Shown piece after piece: positions 10,881 to 22,868 of a stretch of 64,000 nucleotides of DNA; position 1 is the stretch's first letter, and each line of letters opens with the position of its first letter. A program made the position numbers and the translations under genes. Origin of the DNA: Tetrapyrgos nigripes (taxonomy: Eukaryota > Basidiomycota > Agaricomycetes > Agaricales > Campanellaceae); the NCBI GenBank assembly GCA_013368315.1, contig JAACJM010000228.1, positions 1 through 64,000 on the forward strand, written 5' to 3'. The notes under the pieces were generated by a model, which saw only the letters and a program-made list of their open reading frames with translations, was not told where the DNA came from and did no database searches.

Positions 10881-11213
10881 GATTTGTAATTGATCGTCTG
10901 AAGTCCTTCTCCTCTTAGAGTGAATCTCCAAATCAGGCGAGGAAGGCAACTTTTTGGAAAACATGCCTTTGAGGCTGGGCAACGTTGAACCGATACCTTT
11001 CGTGGTTGACTTGAAATCGTTGGTCGGTGACCCGGAAGCAACACCCTTACCAGACGGCACAGCTGATGACGCGACCGGTGATGTCACCTCGGAAGCGTGC
11101 GTGGAGAAGTGAGATAACCAAGCGATTAGCATTCACAGCGGGAGTTAGTGGATATTTGGACACAGTTTTGATACGCAAAAATTTCGTGTATGTATTTGCT
11201 CGGCGCTGGACCT
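10881..11213. other. Unassigned stretch, possible gene relic
   Basis: A plus-strand reading (LKSLVGDPEATPLPDGTADD...) is open for about 60 codons but ends in shifts and stops. No family recognised. Confidence 0.3.
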
Positions 11214-11968
11214 ACAGTAGCTGCGAAAATTGATGCCGCTACCAAATTTGGAAAGTGGCTGTGTGGACGTGTCATCCCTCCTTCTCCTCATCGTACCCAG
11301 CCTCTATAGTACAGTAGAGCCTCATAATACACCTAAAAAAGTTGTAGGCAGCTAGTAACTGCTATTACCTACTATAATAACGAAAAGGATACATAAAAAC
11401 AGATACAATAACGCTGCAATGGGCAGACACAGTAAAATGCTCTTCCTGTTCATCAGCAACCTTGCTGATGGCTCTCGCTCTCAAACCTGGTGTGTAGTTA
11501 CTAGGAATTGACTGATAGATCTTCAAGGCACCTTTCTAGAGCTCCCAGACTCATTGGCTATCTCAGAACTTGATCCACACTCTCTGAGGAATCATACAGC
11601 CCAGAAGTGGATACCCGGCCTTCCTCAGTCATTGTACAGCTCCAGTTTTCTATTTGGATGGAAGTGAATGACTCTTCCAGTCTATAAATAGCTTTTTACT
11701 CCCTATTTGGAAGCTCATTAGGGAGGAGTGCTGAGAACAGCCCTATTATTCCTTTTTCCTAACCTAGGCAGCACCCCGTAGTTTCTCACAGATCTTTTTT
11801 AATATTACAGTAGATAACAGTAGTTACTAGCTGCCTACAACTTTCTTAGGTGTATTACGAGGTTCTATTGTGCTGTAGAGGCTGGGTACGATGAGGAGAA
11901 GGAGGGATGACGCGTCAACACAGCCACTTTCCAAATTTGGTAGCGGCATCAATTTTCGCAGCTACTGT
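11214..11968. repeat. 755-bp inverted-repeat element with 165-bp arms
   Basis: Positions 11214-11378 and 11801-11968 are inverted copies, roughly 88 percent identical by eye, with about 420 bp between. The outer part of each arm carries a short coding-like fragment (AKIDAATKFGKWLC). The inner part starts with CAGTAGARCCTCRTAATACA, which resembles pogo/Tc1-type TIRs. It separates the broken and the intact four-helix genes. No certain target duplication was found. Confidence 0.75.
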
Positions 11969-12108
11969 ACGTACTCCATATGGAAGGTCGGCGACTGCAA
12001 AAACCCCTGCAACTACTATTCGAGATTTATTAATGCCCAATATGCCCAATAAAAGTGCATTCACCCCCGCCGTGATTGCGGCAAAAACGTCCTTCGTCAC
12101 GAACCACC

Positions 12109-12894
12109 ATGACGCTATTTCAGCTATGTGCATACTTCGTCGTCTTTACGACCCTTGCATCTTGGCTGGCAGCTATCTACACGTTCGCCCTCCAAATTGC
12201 TTACCTATTCACTTCCGATACGACGAAACAATCCCTAGACGCTCAGATATCTCCTTTCCTCACGGGGACTGGTCGCTACTTCACTGCGCAAGTCACGACT
12301 CTAGTCCTTCTCTTATCTATCTTCCAATTTGTGCGCATCGTTTTGGTAGCTATGATCCTCCTCCGTCCAGCTTTCAAAGCCAAACTCGAGGAATATCGCG
12401 CAGCGTGTAAAGCATCAGAGGATGATGCAAACCCCAACTCAAACGTCTCTGCTGCTAGGGGCAGAGCCATCCTCCTGCGCTTCTGGATCATAAACGCTCT
12501 CGTCGGTGCTCTCTGTATCCTCGACGACGCTATTTACAACCGTACCGAGGGCACGAGTATATTTGAAGGCACTTGGTCCAGATTCATCAGCACCGCGTTG
12601 ACATGCGCGGTAACCGTCGCTCTGGAGCTGCTAGTTTTCTCGATCATTTTTATGGGCGTTATCGTATTCACTGTACACCGGGCTCGGGCTCGGGCTTGTC
12701 ATGGACATGGACAGGTAAGGTTGGAAGGTGGTGATGAGATGATGTACTTGAGGACTGGGACGTCTGAGGCGCCGATCACTCTGGTAGCTGGGTTCGATGA
12801 AAAGTTGATTGAGATTGGGGATGGGATGGAGAAGTTTTCGGAGAAAATTAGAGGTAGCAATGGTGCTGGCGTTCCAGTGGCTGCGCAGCCATGA
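12109..12894 (+). CDS. Four-helix membrane protein of unknown function
   Basis: Intronless, 261 residues. Four hydrophobic helices lie at about 5-35, 57-85, 120-140 and 160-195. A basic stretch after helix 2 contains LRPAFKAKLEEYRAA, DDAIYNRTEGTS sits in the loop after helix 3, and RARARACHGHG follows helix 4. The last 60 residues are soluble and charged (APITLVAGFDEKLIEIGDG). I do not recognise the family. A broken paralogue lies 2 kb upstream and a truncated one 33 kb away at 45.9 kb on the other strand, so this is a locally expanding, probably lineage-restricted membrane protein family. The ATG chosen follows the in-frame ACCACC context and aligns with the paralogue's start. Confidence 0.75.
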   Translation: MTLFQLCAYFVVFTTLASWLAAIYTFALQIAYLFTSDTTKQSLDAQISPFLTGTGRYFTAQVTTLVLLLSIFQFVRIVLVAMILLRPAFKAKLEEYRAACKASEDDANPNSNVSAARGRAILLRFWIINALVGALCILDDAIYNRTEGTSIFEGTWSRFISTALTCAVTVALELLVFSIIFMGVIVFTVHRARARACHGHGQVRLEGGDEMMYLRTGTSEAPITLVAGFDEKLIEIGDGMEKFSEKIRGSNGAGVPVAAQP

Positions 12895-14324
12895 AGTGCC
12901 TCGTCGTTTGCCGGGCTGGAGACAAGTTTGACGTATGGAATATTTCCTCGCGCTTTTCCCTTTCCTTCTCTTCGTTGACATCTTGTTTTGCAAGTGATCT
13001 ACTGTACGATTATGATCTACATAGTACTACGTGTGCTTTGGTAGACGAAAATATTCGTACGCGTCTCTAGGACCGCTACTTCAGGGATGGTAGAGCATGT
13101 CCATCGGGAAATGGGTAAGCTAGCTGGCGGGCTTTTCCGGCTTTTTTCCGCTTTTCCGCTTGTCACGGCGATTTTGCACCAAAAATGCGATTTCTCGGTG
13201 CGTCCCCTGCACTCATTATGTCAAGTCAGGACTTTGAAAAGTTTCGTTACGATATAAAAACATGTTTTGAAGAGACGGGAGGTGCAATCCTGGACCGTAC
13301 AAAGCGTGGTGACTGCCGAATTTTTGAACTTGCGGGAAATTTGACGTGGCCGGTAGCTGGCGAGCTGGCGAGCTTTTAACGACTTTTTTCGCTTGAGCAA
13401 GCGCCAACAAGCGGCTGCCAGCAAGTGGCAGGTTTCCTGGAGTCCAAGCGGTTGCTGTCGTCGCCATTTGGAGCAACGTTCGAAAGATGGCACTCGACAA
13501 CGTCCTAGTCGGATGCTGATCATGTCCATTGTAAGTAACCGTACCTATTTACTCACCGCCACTCGATATCCTGGATCCTTTGGTGGCAACGCCATGCACG
13601 TATTAGGACATATATCCTCAGGTTAGTCGGTTCTTTAGTCCGAGTTCTTTGCTCCCTTTAGCTTGCCACAATGCCACTGCCCCTTGCGTTTATTGATCCA
13701 TCATTGTAATTAGTACATTCAAGTCAACTAGTTCAAATCAGAGTAACAGCTCTTTTAATCGGATCAATAGCCTTTTGAAGTGAGGGAAAGCTTTGACCCT
13801 CTTGTCCTTGTAGTGTGAAACTGATCCATGTTCTATTTGAAGCTCAGGCCAGCCGACGGTGAGCCCAGTTTGAACCACAAGTTATTTCTGCCGCTCTGGT
13901 TCCATTTCTGTCTGGAATTTGACTGATACTGATGACAATGTCGAACGAGAAGTTGAAGATCGACAGATTCGAGTTCGACATTGAGGCACACACCTGCCAT
14001 CGGCAGTGGCTTTCTTCGCATATGCATTTGGATTCGGTTTGTTTCGGAAAGCAGCCAATGTGCGTACTAATACTATTAATGCGTCATTCAGGGTGATGAT
14101 CGCTCGCTCAGGATCGTCATTGACGGTTTATTCTAGACCTCCCGGAGCAATGTTTTCTCATGCTTCCTATATTGAAGTAGTTCCATCAATGCACACAAGA
14201 GGAAAGACGGCATCGTATACGGCAAGAAATATTGGACTATAATTATGTCGAGGAGTTATACAGGGACATCCACCGTCGCCATCGCTCTACCCATTCCTGT
14301 TGAGTTGCCATTGAGTGTCTCAAT
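12895..14324. other. Repeat-like intergenic region
   Basis: It contains simple patterns of CTTTTCCGG/CTTTTTTCCG type (13130-13170, 13370-13400) similar in style to the ends of the element at 49.8-51 kb. No coherent gene was found. Confidence 0.4.
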
Positions 14325-16840
14325 ATGACCACGTCCACTTTTCTAAGACGATTTGTGGCTCTGTTGGTGATTGCAGCTGTGGCGCCTTGTCTGGCACTTA
14401 TCCACGACGACTCGTCCACACTTCATAAAGCGCAATATGACTTTGTTGTTGTAGGAGGTGAGGTTCTTCGTAGTGGGGGCTAATATGGCATACTAACCTA
14501 GCGCTATCAGGAGGAACAGCAGGCTTGGTAGTAGCAAACCGTCTATCGGAATCTCCTGAAGTCTCTGTACTCGTAATCGAAGGTGGTGTATCGTGAGTGG
14601 ATTATTGAGGATTTTTGTTTTGACCTTTGACCTGAGATGATCATAGGAATACGAAAGACGCGCTAAATATACAAGTCCCATTCTTCTGCACCAAAGCGAC
14701 GCCTGATACACCATTCGATTGGAATTACAGGTAAAAACTCTGCTTCTTTTACGTTCTCTGAGCCATATTTATTCTGGAAAATCTATAGCACAACACCACA
14801 AGAAGCTCTTCTTAACAGGTCAATACCTTACCGCCGGGGTCACGTCCTCGGAGGTAGCAGCAGTACAAGTGAGCAAGCAAAGCATTTTAAATTCGAATCT
14901 GGACCCCGTCTAAGTAAATGCTAATACATTTACATTTCGTTGGTAGACTTTCTTGCATATAATCGAGGCCCATCCGACGACTGGGACAGGATTGCTGCCT
15001 TCACGGGTGACGATGGATGGTCTTGGGAGAAACTACAGCCATACATTTTGCGCGTATGCCACTGCCATTCTTTGCCGTAATTTCCCTGGTGTATATTGAT
15101 GACTTGAAACATGTTTTCGTAGAACGAAATCCTCACTAGGTCTATGGTGAGTCCTGGTTCTACTTGCAGGGCATTCGATATACGAGTAGTATTTCAACTG
15201 ATCACTATGATTTATTTATTCTTCAGGATGGACACGATATATCCCCTCAAATTATCCCCTCTGTCCATGGTCACTCGGGAATGAACGGAGACTCGCTGGC
15301 ATCATATCCAACACCTCTGGACAACAGGGTGATACGAACAACTGAGGAACTTAAACACGACTTCCCTTTCAATCATGACATGAACAGTGGGTTTCACCTT
15401 GGCATTGGTGCGTAAATCAAAGCCCCTATTCTTGGACTGAAACCTGGGTGCTGATCCTGATGACAGGCTGGCAAGTGTCTACGATCCGGAACGGCTCTCG
15501 TAGCAGTGCCGCTACGTCTTATATGGCATCCCAATACGCCAATCGAAAGAACCTAGATGTGGTGTTGAATACAAAGGTTACAAGAGTGATCCCTGAAGCT
15601 AATTCTACTACGTTCAAGACGGTGGAATACGTATCGACTTCTGGTATTTCGTCCCGAGTACTTTAGACTCAATGGATCTTCATTGACGTGTTCTGCTAGG
15701 TCAAAAGAATCAAGTCACAGCAAAGAAGGAGATCATTCTGTCCGCAGGCAGTATCGGAACTGTCCAAGTGCTGACACTCAGTGGCATCGCAGATCCCGAA
15801 AATCTCAGTCAGCTTGGGATAGAATCTGTCCTGAATAACCCATCGGTGGGACAGAATTTGAGTGATCACCCTATCGTTGGACAATCCTGGTTTGTTAATG
15901 ACACACACACTTGGGAAGCAGCTGCTCGCAATGCGACCATCGCTGCCGAACAACTACGCGAATGGAAGACAAGCCGGACTGGGCCATTGACCGGTAGGCT
16001 ACCAAGCTTCCGCTCGCTTCCAGTCATCTTAAAGCTCCTGAATCTCTCCCAGACGCTTTAGGAAATCATCAAGGGTGGTTACGCATCCAGAAGAACTCTT
16101 CCATATTCGAGCAATATAGTGACCCTTCCGCCGGTCCAGACGCTGCTCACTATGAGATAATTTTCGCGGTAAGCTATATTTTTCTTCCTTATGAAATAGA
16201 GGCTAATGGCTCTCCAGAATGGTTTGAACTTTGCAACTCCTCCACCTACAGGAAATTTCATGACGATATCCACTGTTGTCGTGTCCCCTTCGGCCCGTAA
16301 GTCTCGCAAATTCTCCCTGTAGCCCTTTTCTTGAATAGCCGGCGTAGGTGGATCCGTTCACCTGAACGCTTCCGACCCATTGGGGAATCCAATCATCAAT
16401 CCAAATCTACTGGGCCATGACTTTGACATGTTCGTCATGCGAAAGGCAGTCCTCAGTGCCAGGCATTTCTTGACCGCGCCAGTATGGAGCGATTACGTTC
16501 TTTCACCTCTTGTGAACGCGACCACTGATGAAGAAATTGACGCGTTCATTCGGAATAACACTCGTACCATTTTCCATCCTGTCGGTACAGCTGCTATGAC
16601 TTCGGAACACTCGGGATATGGTGTCGTCAATCCAGATTTAAAGGTGAAAGGGGCGAAAGGCCTAAGAATAGTAGATGCATCAATATTTGTGAGTGTTGAA
16701 TGATCAACCCTACTTTTAGTTAGTCATCGATGATTCTCCTCCCCGTTTAGCCATTCATACCGACCGCGCATACGCAAGTTCCGGTATACATCGTGGCCGA
16801 AAGAGCATCGGATTTGATCAAGAAGAGTTGGGGTCTATAA
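14325..16840 (+). CDS. GMC oxidoreductase, aryl-alcohol oxidase type (AA3)
   Basis: Thirteen exons in phase (14325-14457, 14511-14592, 14647-14730, 14789-14868, 14947-15053, 15123-15146, 15227-15407, 15467-15643, 15700-15993, 16053-16168, 16218-16296, 16348-16688, 16751-16840) give 595 residues, normal for secreted fungal GMC enzymes. A signal peptide (about 24 residues, ending PCLA) precedes the FAD-binding [16 protein letters not shown]. The first GMC signature [11 protein letters not shown] and the second signature [14 protein letters not shown] are present. Both catalytic His are kept: HPVGTAAM and, near the end, PTAHTQVP. Such enzymes oxidise aryl or other alcohols and pass electrons to O2, making H2O2 for lignin-active peroxidases. 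Substrate is not readable from sequence; glucose- or methanol-oxidase relatives are alternatives. Exon 6 is a 24-nt microexon. Confidence 0.93.
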
Positions 16841-17616
16841 TACACCAGTGAGCAGAAGGACTGCTGGCAGTCTTGAAGCAAGTGATTATTGTAGAGATTA
16901 ATGGAGGAGGATTCTATTACCACGGCCAATGGAATTGCCTTCATCCTTGGTGATAGGCATATTTAGCCTCTTATAGGTCGATGATAAACTTCGCAGCATC
17001 ATATTTTCCGCTCTAAAAACGTCAGTCGATCTTTGGTATCATTGATTTGATACCGCTGTAATACTACTGCCAGCCTTTCACTCTGGCATGAAGGTCAAGT
17101 TGGATTGTTGAGAGTCTGCCTCGACAGCGTGTCATTTTGCTTTGCATGCGATTATTATTGGCTGGATCGTCCAATTTGGCATACTCATTCCGAGCCATTG
17201 TTATGGTGTCCTGGACAATCCTCTGTAGGCTGCTTAAGGTCTTTAACATCACTGCGAGAGAGCGGGCTTATATCAACGATTAGTTCCATCACTATGGAAT
17301 CGCTCTTGTATTGAACAGTTGATAGGGGTCTCTCTATTTGCCACATGCCGAAATCTCACCTCAGACGCGGAAACTGACCGTCGATAAACTGATCTAGGTG
17401 CTGCACATGAGCGTTGAACTGAATACTCCTTACTTGTGGCTGACGATCCATCAGGCGATATTAAAGTAGTCCCATCACGTCCGGAAGTCGCACGACGCCA
17501 CCGAGGCACCGAACATTTCAAGGAATGACATTATATATATAGTACCACTGGCTGTTCATATCACTCAGCGAGCTCGTCACTTCCCTCTTCCTTGCTCACC
17601 CCATACTTCGAGAGCC
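16841..17616. other. Intergenic region, no gene seen
   Basis: It holds short unrelated frames only. The last 100 bp should contain the promoter of the DUF6534 gene. Confidence 0.5.
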
Positions 17617-19256
17617 ATGGCCAGTTCACAGATACCCGCAGAAATTGCCAAGATGTGAGTACATTCTCTAGTTAATCCGGGTCAGTAGTCAATACTGACA
17701 AAAAACAGTGCTGGACCTTTGGTTAGTACCGGCCGAATCGGACATAAGAACCTGAAATCCTCAAAACAATTGTCTGCAGGTGATAGGGTATATACTGAAC
17801 TCTGTCTTGTATGGGATCCTTCTCTTGCAAGTTTGTAAGTCTCTGGTTCAAGAGTCGTTAATGTCAGCGTTGACTGTTGGCCCTATCCCTAGACATGTAT
17901 TATATGGCCTTCCCAAAGGACAGGCTAGTCCTCAAAATGCTTGTCTATGGCTGCTTCATCCTTGATACAGCTCAAACTGTGATGAATATTGCAGACGCAT
18001 TCAGTATATTTGGATCGGGCTTTGGGGACATGGGCAACTTGAGAAAGATGCACTTGGCTGGGCTCAGTGTACCCATTATTACTGGTCTGAGTAAGTACTA
18101 CTCGAAGATTGGCTATTTCTCAGTTGATACTAACAGACAAGCCATCAAGTAAGTTGCGCCGTGCAGAATTTCTACGCCTACCAGCTTTACATTCTATCAA
18201 ATTCAAGAGTACTAAGCCTTATTATTTCCTCGGTGAGTAGGATTGGGATTGAACTCTCTTTGGCTAAGGCTGACGACGATACTTTCAGGTTGCACTCGTT
18301 CAATGTACAGGAGCAGTAGTGCAAGGTGTTTTCGCCTTCAAAATTGACAATCTGGCTACCCTTCAGTCACGGACATTTATTGAGTGCACAGTAAGTAACT
18401 TATCCGGGCGTGTAAAGTTGACAGATATACCAAATGTCCTACAGATCTGGCTAGCAGGTTCTGCTCTCTGTGATATAATCATCGCTGTATCCATGACTCT
18501 CTTCGTTAGTGCTATTCGTGCGCGTGAATCATCCCATATTCTAACCAAAGCTTCTAGCTCGTCAAGTCTGATACCGGCCTCCGACGAACCCATGCGATTA
18601 TCCGAAAACTTATCCGGTTAACTATCGAGACAGGATCAGCCACAGGTAAGATCTAAGGGTTCCTAAAGGACTCCGAGACTTCTTAGCTCATCATCGCTCT
18701 TTCATTCCTCAAGCAACCGTCGCATTCATCGATTGTGTCCTCTTCCTGACTGTTCAAAGCTATCCATATCACACAGTCCCGGCTAGATGCTTGGGAAAAC
18801 TCTACTCGAATACCCTCATGGCCATCCTCAACAGCCGCATGCGCATCCCAGGCAGTCGGGAAGATCCAGAATTACACTCGACAAGCATCGCTTCACCCAG
18901 AGATTACCATTGCTACGATGATCCTTGGGGAACTATTGATTTGAACTTCACTACCATGAGATCCAGACGCGAAAGTTCCAATCGAGGGACGTTTTCGTTA
19001 TCGAGGACTGGTCAGGGAAGAAGTGACATCAACACTATGTCTATGTCCATGAGCGCAGGAAGTATTGATGTGACGGATGGTATACATGTTACGAAGGAGA
19101 CGTGGTCAAGAAGCATCCCTGTCAGTGCATTGACGGTGAGTGGCTTTTGACTGAGTCAAGTCTGCAAATGTACTGATATGATTCCATTATTATTGCTAGT
19201 CGAAGAAAGGAACCCGCCATAGCGTCGCTATACGAGAGTCTATGGTAAATCAGTGA
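17617..19256 (+). CDS. DUF6534 seven-helix membrane protein
   Basis: Ten exons join in phase (17617-17654, 17709-17721, 17780-17834, 17893-18090, 18150-18232, 18289-18390, 18445-18504, 18558-18645, 18714-19135, 19200-19256), 371 residues. The hydrophobic pattern gives about seven helices: IGYILNSVLYGILLLQVY, the LKMLVYGCFILDTAQTV region, the GLISCAVQNFYAYQLYIL region, IWLAGSALCDIIIAVSMTL, and TATVAFIDCVLFL. The arrangement, including TGLRRTHAIIRKLIRLTIE before the last helix, is characteristic of the DUF6534 family that is expanded in Agaricomycetes and whose role is unknown. A Ser-rich cytosolic tail of about 130 residues follows. Exon 2 is 13 nt, and the acceptor at 18149 was picked because it alone keeps the frame. 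Confidence 0.88.
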
Positions 19257-19887
19257 ATCCTCATTTTCGGGTGTGAGGTAGCCCTGGACTTTAGCCTGAC
19301 CCTATCTGCATGTCTCCGGAAAGTTCAAGTCAACTTCTTTCGCAGATTACTGGGAATGTCTCGATGCTCAACCACTGTTGCTCTATATACGGAGACAGGA
19401 ATCATGCCAATTTTATATAGAGGAATGGAACTGGCCCTTCGGTTTTACCTCTATGCTTAGTCTCTCCTAGACAGACAGTATCAGTGATCACTGAAGTGAT
19501 GCGGTAGCAGTCTGTTGCTAAAGCGGAGGTTTTTAGGGGCCAGAGTTTTTCAATACATTTGATTTATTGTGTAATCTTCGCATGACCCATTTTGGGAAGG
19601 TAAATGACGCTGCCTGCTCTTTCCGCTCAACTGGACTGATGACTCTCCTACTTTGTCCCGTCATATGTCATCATGGTTCTAAAGACATGTACATGAAATA
19701 ACATACACTTCAATCATCCTACAGCCCTCCGAAGCACTGAAAATGGCCTGCATATGAGAGAAACGGACTGCGGGAATATTACGCAATGAAAGGGGTGTGG
19801 GCCAGCGCCGAGGCGTGGCGAGTACGAGGCCGCAGGGTTTTACCTGGGACCAAATAGTCACTAAATTGTATTTTCATTTCTTGTACA
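19257..19887. other. Intergenic region left of the Copia relic
   Basis: No gene. The right end may be host sequence next to a 3' LTR end remnant. Confidence 0.4.
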
Positions 19888-19905
19888 TATGAGAATAAAT
19901 GAATA

Positions 19906-20822
19906 ATGTGTTTGACGTAAACTATAGAGCCGAATGGATGAAGATCTGATATGTCTGGGATAGTTCCAAATTGTTTCTCGTAGGGAGTCTTCATATCGAT
20001 AGCTTTGTGTGGGGTACAGTTCCAAATGTAGGTTGCATAGAGCATAGCCATGCCCCATAACCATTTCGGTAAACCTGATGAGATGAGCATAGCTCTGACA
20101 GTGTTGAGAAGCGTATGGTGACTTCTTTCCGCAATACCGTTCTGCTCTGGCGTATCGTGTACTGTGAGTTTCCTTTCCATTCCTTTTCCTTCCAAATACT
20201 TTGTGAATTCTCCTCCTAGAAATTCTCCTCCTCGATCCGACTGCAGAATTTTGATGATAATGTTGAATTGAGTTTTGAGGGTGGTCTGGAAGATGATGTA
20301 TTTGGTGAATGATTCGTCTTTAGAGTACAGTAGAGGGGTTTCTAGCCAGTATGTGGCATCATCGATAAGCGTGAGTGGATACTCCTGGTGATTGATAGTC
20401 CTGACTGAAGCTGGTCCCCAAGCGTCCATGTGCATTCTGTCTCCAAAGTTCTCAGCACGTGGAGTAAGACGTAATTTTGGGATAGCGAGACGAGCTCCTT
20501 TTGCACGCATACATACAATGCATTCAATCTGTTCCATTCTGTTTGGATCAAGACGTAATCCTTTGACTGCATTGTTTGTGAATAAGGTTTCGACGTATTG
20601 ATAACTCTGGTGACCAGTAGCGCAATGGGCTTCGTATAAGGATAGGGTGCGGTTGGTAACAGAATAAGCATTTTCATGCTCAATGATTTGGTAAAGCCCA
20701 TGGACTTTTGGAATGTGAGCGATGTTATGACCTTGTTTCGAGATAACCATGATTCCTCCTTCAATATGAATGCTGTACCCTGCGTCATCCAATTTTCCCA
20801 ATGATACTAGCGTGTTTGGCAT
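19906..20822 (-). pseudogene. Copia integrase part of pol
   Basis: This reading begins MPNTLVSLGKLDDAGYS and continues through the zinc-binding HCATGH...CIVC motif into the integrase core. The core acidic residues are Asp in HMDAWGP, Asp in LQSDRGGEF and Glu in PEQNGIAERSHHT (D,D,E all kept). It lacks its C-terminal end and everything downstream (RT, RNase H). The element's integrase would have inserted its cDNA. Confidence 0.9.
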
Positions 20823-21350
20823 GTCTGGACAATAGAGAGTGTCATGTAAGGGTAAGAAGTGAGGTTTCTCCTTCGTATCAACTGTTTCAATGTGTAGGGT
20901 GCCTTTCCCTTGGGATGTGAATGTATCGGAGTTAGCTGCTTGGATTTGACGAGTGGGAATAGTCTGATAGTTTCATAATTGATCTCAGAGTGGGGACATG
21001 TGGGATGAGCATCCGGAATCGAATAGAATTGGTGGAGTATGTTCCAATGCTATGAAAGCTGCTTCCTCGGCTATGTCAGAGCAATTGATAGTGGGGTGAT
21101 CAATGGAATCTTTGATTTCCGGAACTTCAATGGCCATCCAACTTCCTTCATCACTATCTTCTTCATTCTTTTCTCTGGCGCTACTCGCTATATCTCTTCC
21201 TTTTCCATTCCTTTGTCCATTTTCCCCATTCTTCTTATCTTCTCTGTAATTTCTATCATCTTGGTGTTCTCTGGCAATGTTAGCGCGCTGCATGTGCTTG
21301 GATGGACAATTCTTGGAGAAATGACCAAGTCCTCCACAATTATAACAACT
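20823..21350 (-). pseudogene. Copia zinc knuckle and aspartic protease, frameshifted
   Basis: In the frame +1 to gag, CYNCGGLGHFSKNC is a CX2CX4HX4C knuckle. The same frame continues to FDSGCSSHMSPL, the D-S-G protease site, then stops. The following TIPTRQIQAANSDTF and GTLHIETVD parts lie in other frames. Whether the gag/pol offset was once a programmed +1 shift, as in Ty1, cannot be told from this copy. Confidence 0.8.
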
Positions 21351-22810
21351 GGGTTCCTCCCTTGTTGGGTTGTTGCTCCACCTTGGCCTCTGCCTCTGAA
21401 ATTTCCTTGACCTCTGAATGATGATTCTCCTCGGCCTCCTCTGCTATTTCCTCTGCCTCTTTCTCCTCTTCCCCTAAATCCACCACGCCCTCTGCCTTGG
21501 AAGTTGTCGTTGGAGTAATTCGCAGATTCTTGAGATTTGTTGGAACTAGAAGCAAAGTTCTTGCCCTGAGCTTCTGCGCAAATGGCTGCGATTAACATTT
21601 CTGGTGTCAACTTGCTAGGTTCTTCTCTGTAGACAGTGATGAGGGCTTTGACAGTGGCTTGATACATATCAGGAGTAGAAGAGATGATGGCCAATTTGAA
21701 TTGGGAATCAGGGATAGAAACACCACGATCACCTAATTCGTCCATGATAGTGATGAGATTGTTGAGGTGTTTACCAACTTTAGCTGGGTTGGTACAAGTG
21801 AGGGAGAAAAGTCGCTTTTCCAAGCTGGCTTCAGTGAGTGGATCCTTTGCATCATAATCCTGCTTCAATGCATCCCACAATTCCTTCGATGTCGGCTTGT
21901 TCTTGTAACGCCTAAAAATGGTGTCTGGTAGTGTGCTGATAATGCCGTTTAACAGGTCTTTATCCTGCTGTTGTTGATCTGCTGCTGATGTGGGTTCTGT
22001 GGTTATATACTTATTGTATCTGATAGATCCTGCTGCCCTCTGTACTCTCGTTACCCATGTACTCCAATTAGATCTGTCCTTCTCGAGTTTTGTAACTTTA
22101 TCGAATGCTTTGGTTGCCTTGGACATGTTGTTATCTGAATCTGAATCTGAATCAATTGTATTGTCTGGATCGGATGGATCAGGATCTGGATTGGATGGTG
22201 GAGAAGGTGAGCTGGGTGGATTAGGATGTGGTTCTGGATCTGGATTTGGATCAGGATCTTGTGATGGAGGATTCGGTGGAGGTGGCGTTGGATCTCTTTT
22301 CAGTGGCTGTTCTGGGGCTTCTGGTACAGATGATGACGATGGCTGTGGATCTGATGATGTGGAGGGCTGTGGCGCAGCTTCTCGTGGCTGTCCTGGAGGT
22401 GGAAGTACGAGTGGATTCCTTGGTGGTGGTGCTGTGCGTTCTCGATGACTGTTGATAAGTGGTTCTTGTCCTCTGTTTATGTGTCGTCTCCAAGGATTTG
22501 GGTTTGCCTTTGGTGGTAGTGGGATAGAGTTGTAGCGATTTGGACAGGGATGAGCTGTTTTGTTGCACCGATAAAATTCTTTGCTTTCTATGTCCCAAAA
22601 ACAATCAATGTAGTCGTCGAAGTCATATACATGTGCCTGATATGCACAATGGAGATCTGGTGCTGGTGGGACGTACTCTTGTGGTCTGGGACTGCCTCTC
22701 CTAGACTGGTTTCTAGATCCTGACTGTGCTCTAGTTGTCTGTTTGGGATTGTTGACCCTGGGTGCTGGCGACCTGTGCCTTGAACTGTAGTGTTGCGAAC
22801 TACTAGTCAT
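21188..22810 (-). pseudogene. Copia gag
   Basis: ATG at 22810 opens a 540-codon frame; true gag ends near 21360, where the knuckle continues in another frame. The order is a Pro/Ser-rich N-terminal half with Asp-Pro repeats, then a gag core of the UBN2/DUF4219 type (DRSNWSTWVTRVQRAAGS, TSKELWDALKQDYDA, LNNLITIMDELGDRGV), then an RGG-rich RNA-binding tail (repeated FRGRG). The frame itself is intact. Confidence 0.85.
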
Positions 22811-22854
22811 ACAACATCCAGAGCTAGATGATGAGATATGACTAGGCTAGGGTG

Positions 22855-22867
22855 GGGCCCATAACCT
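22855..22867 (-). other. Primer-binding site, initiator-tRNA half type
   Basis: The minus strand reads AGGTTATGGGCCC immediately after the LTR end. This is complementary to the anticodon stem-loop of eukaryotic initiator tRNA-Met (GGGCCCAUAACC), the type of primer site used by Drosophila copia and Ty5-like elements rather than the tRNA 3' end. Confidence 0.7.
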
Positions 22868-22868
22868 A

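Noticed and set aside
21990..22448. 152-codon plus-strand frame rich in Gly/Asp
   Set aside because: Antisense shadow of the repetitive Copia gag N-terminal half.
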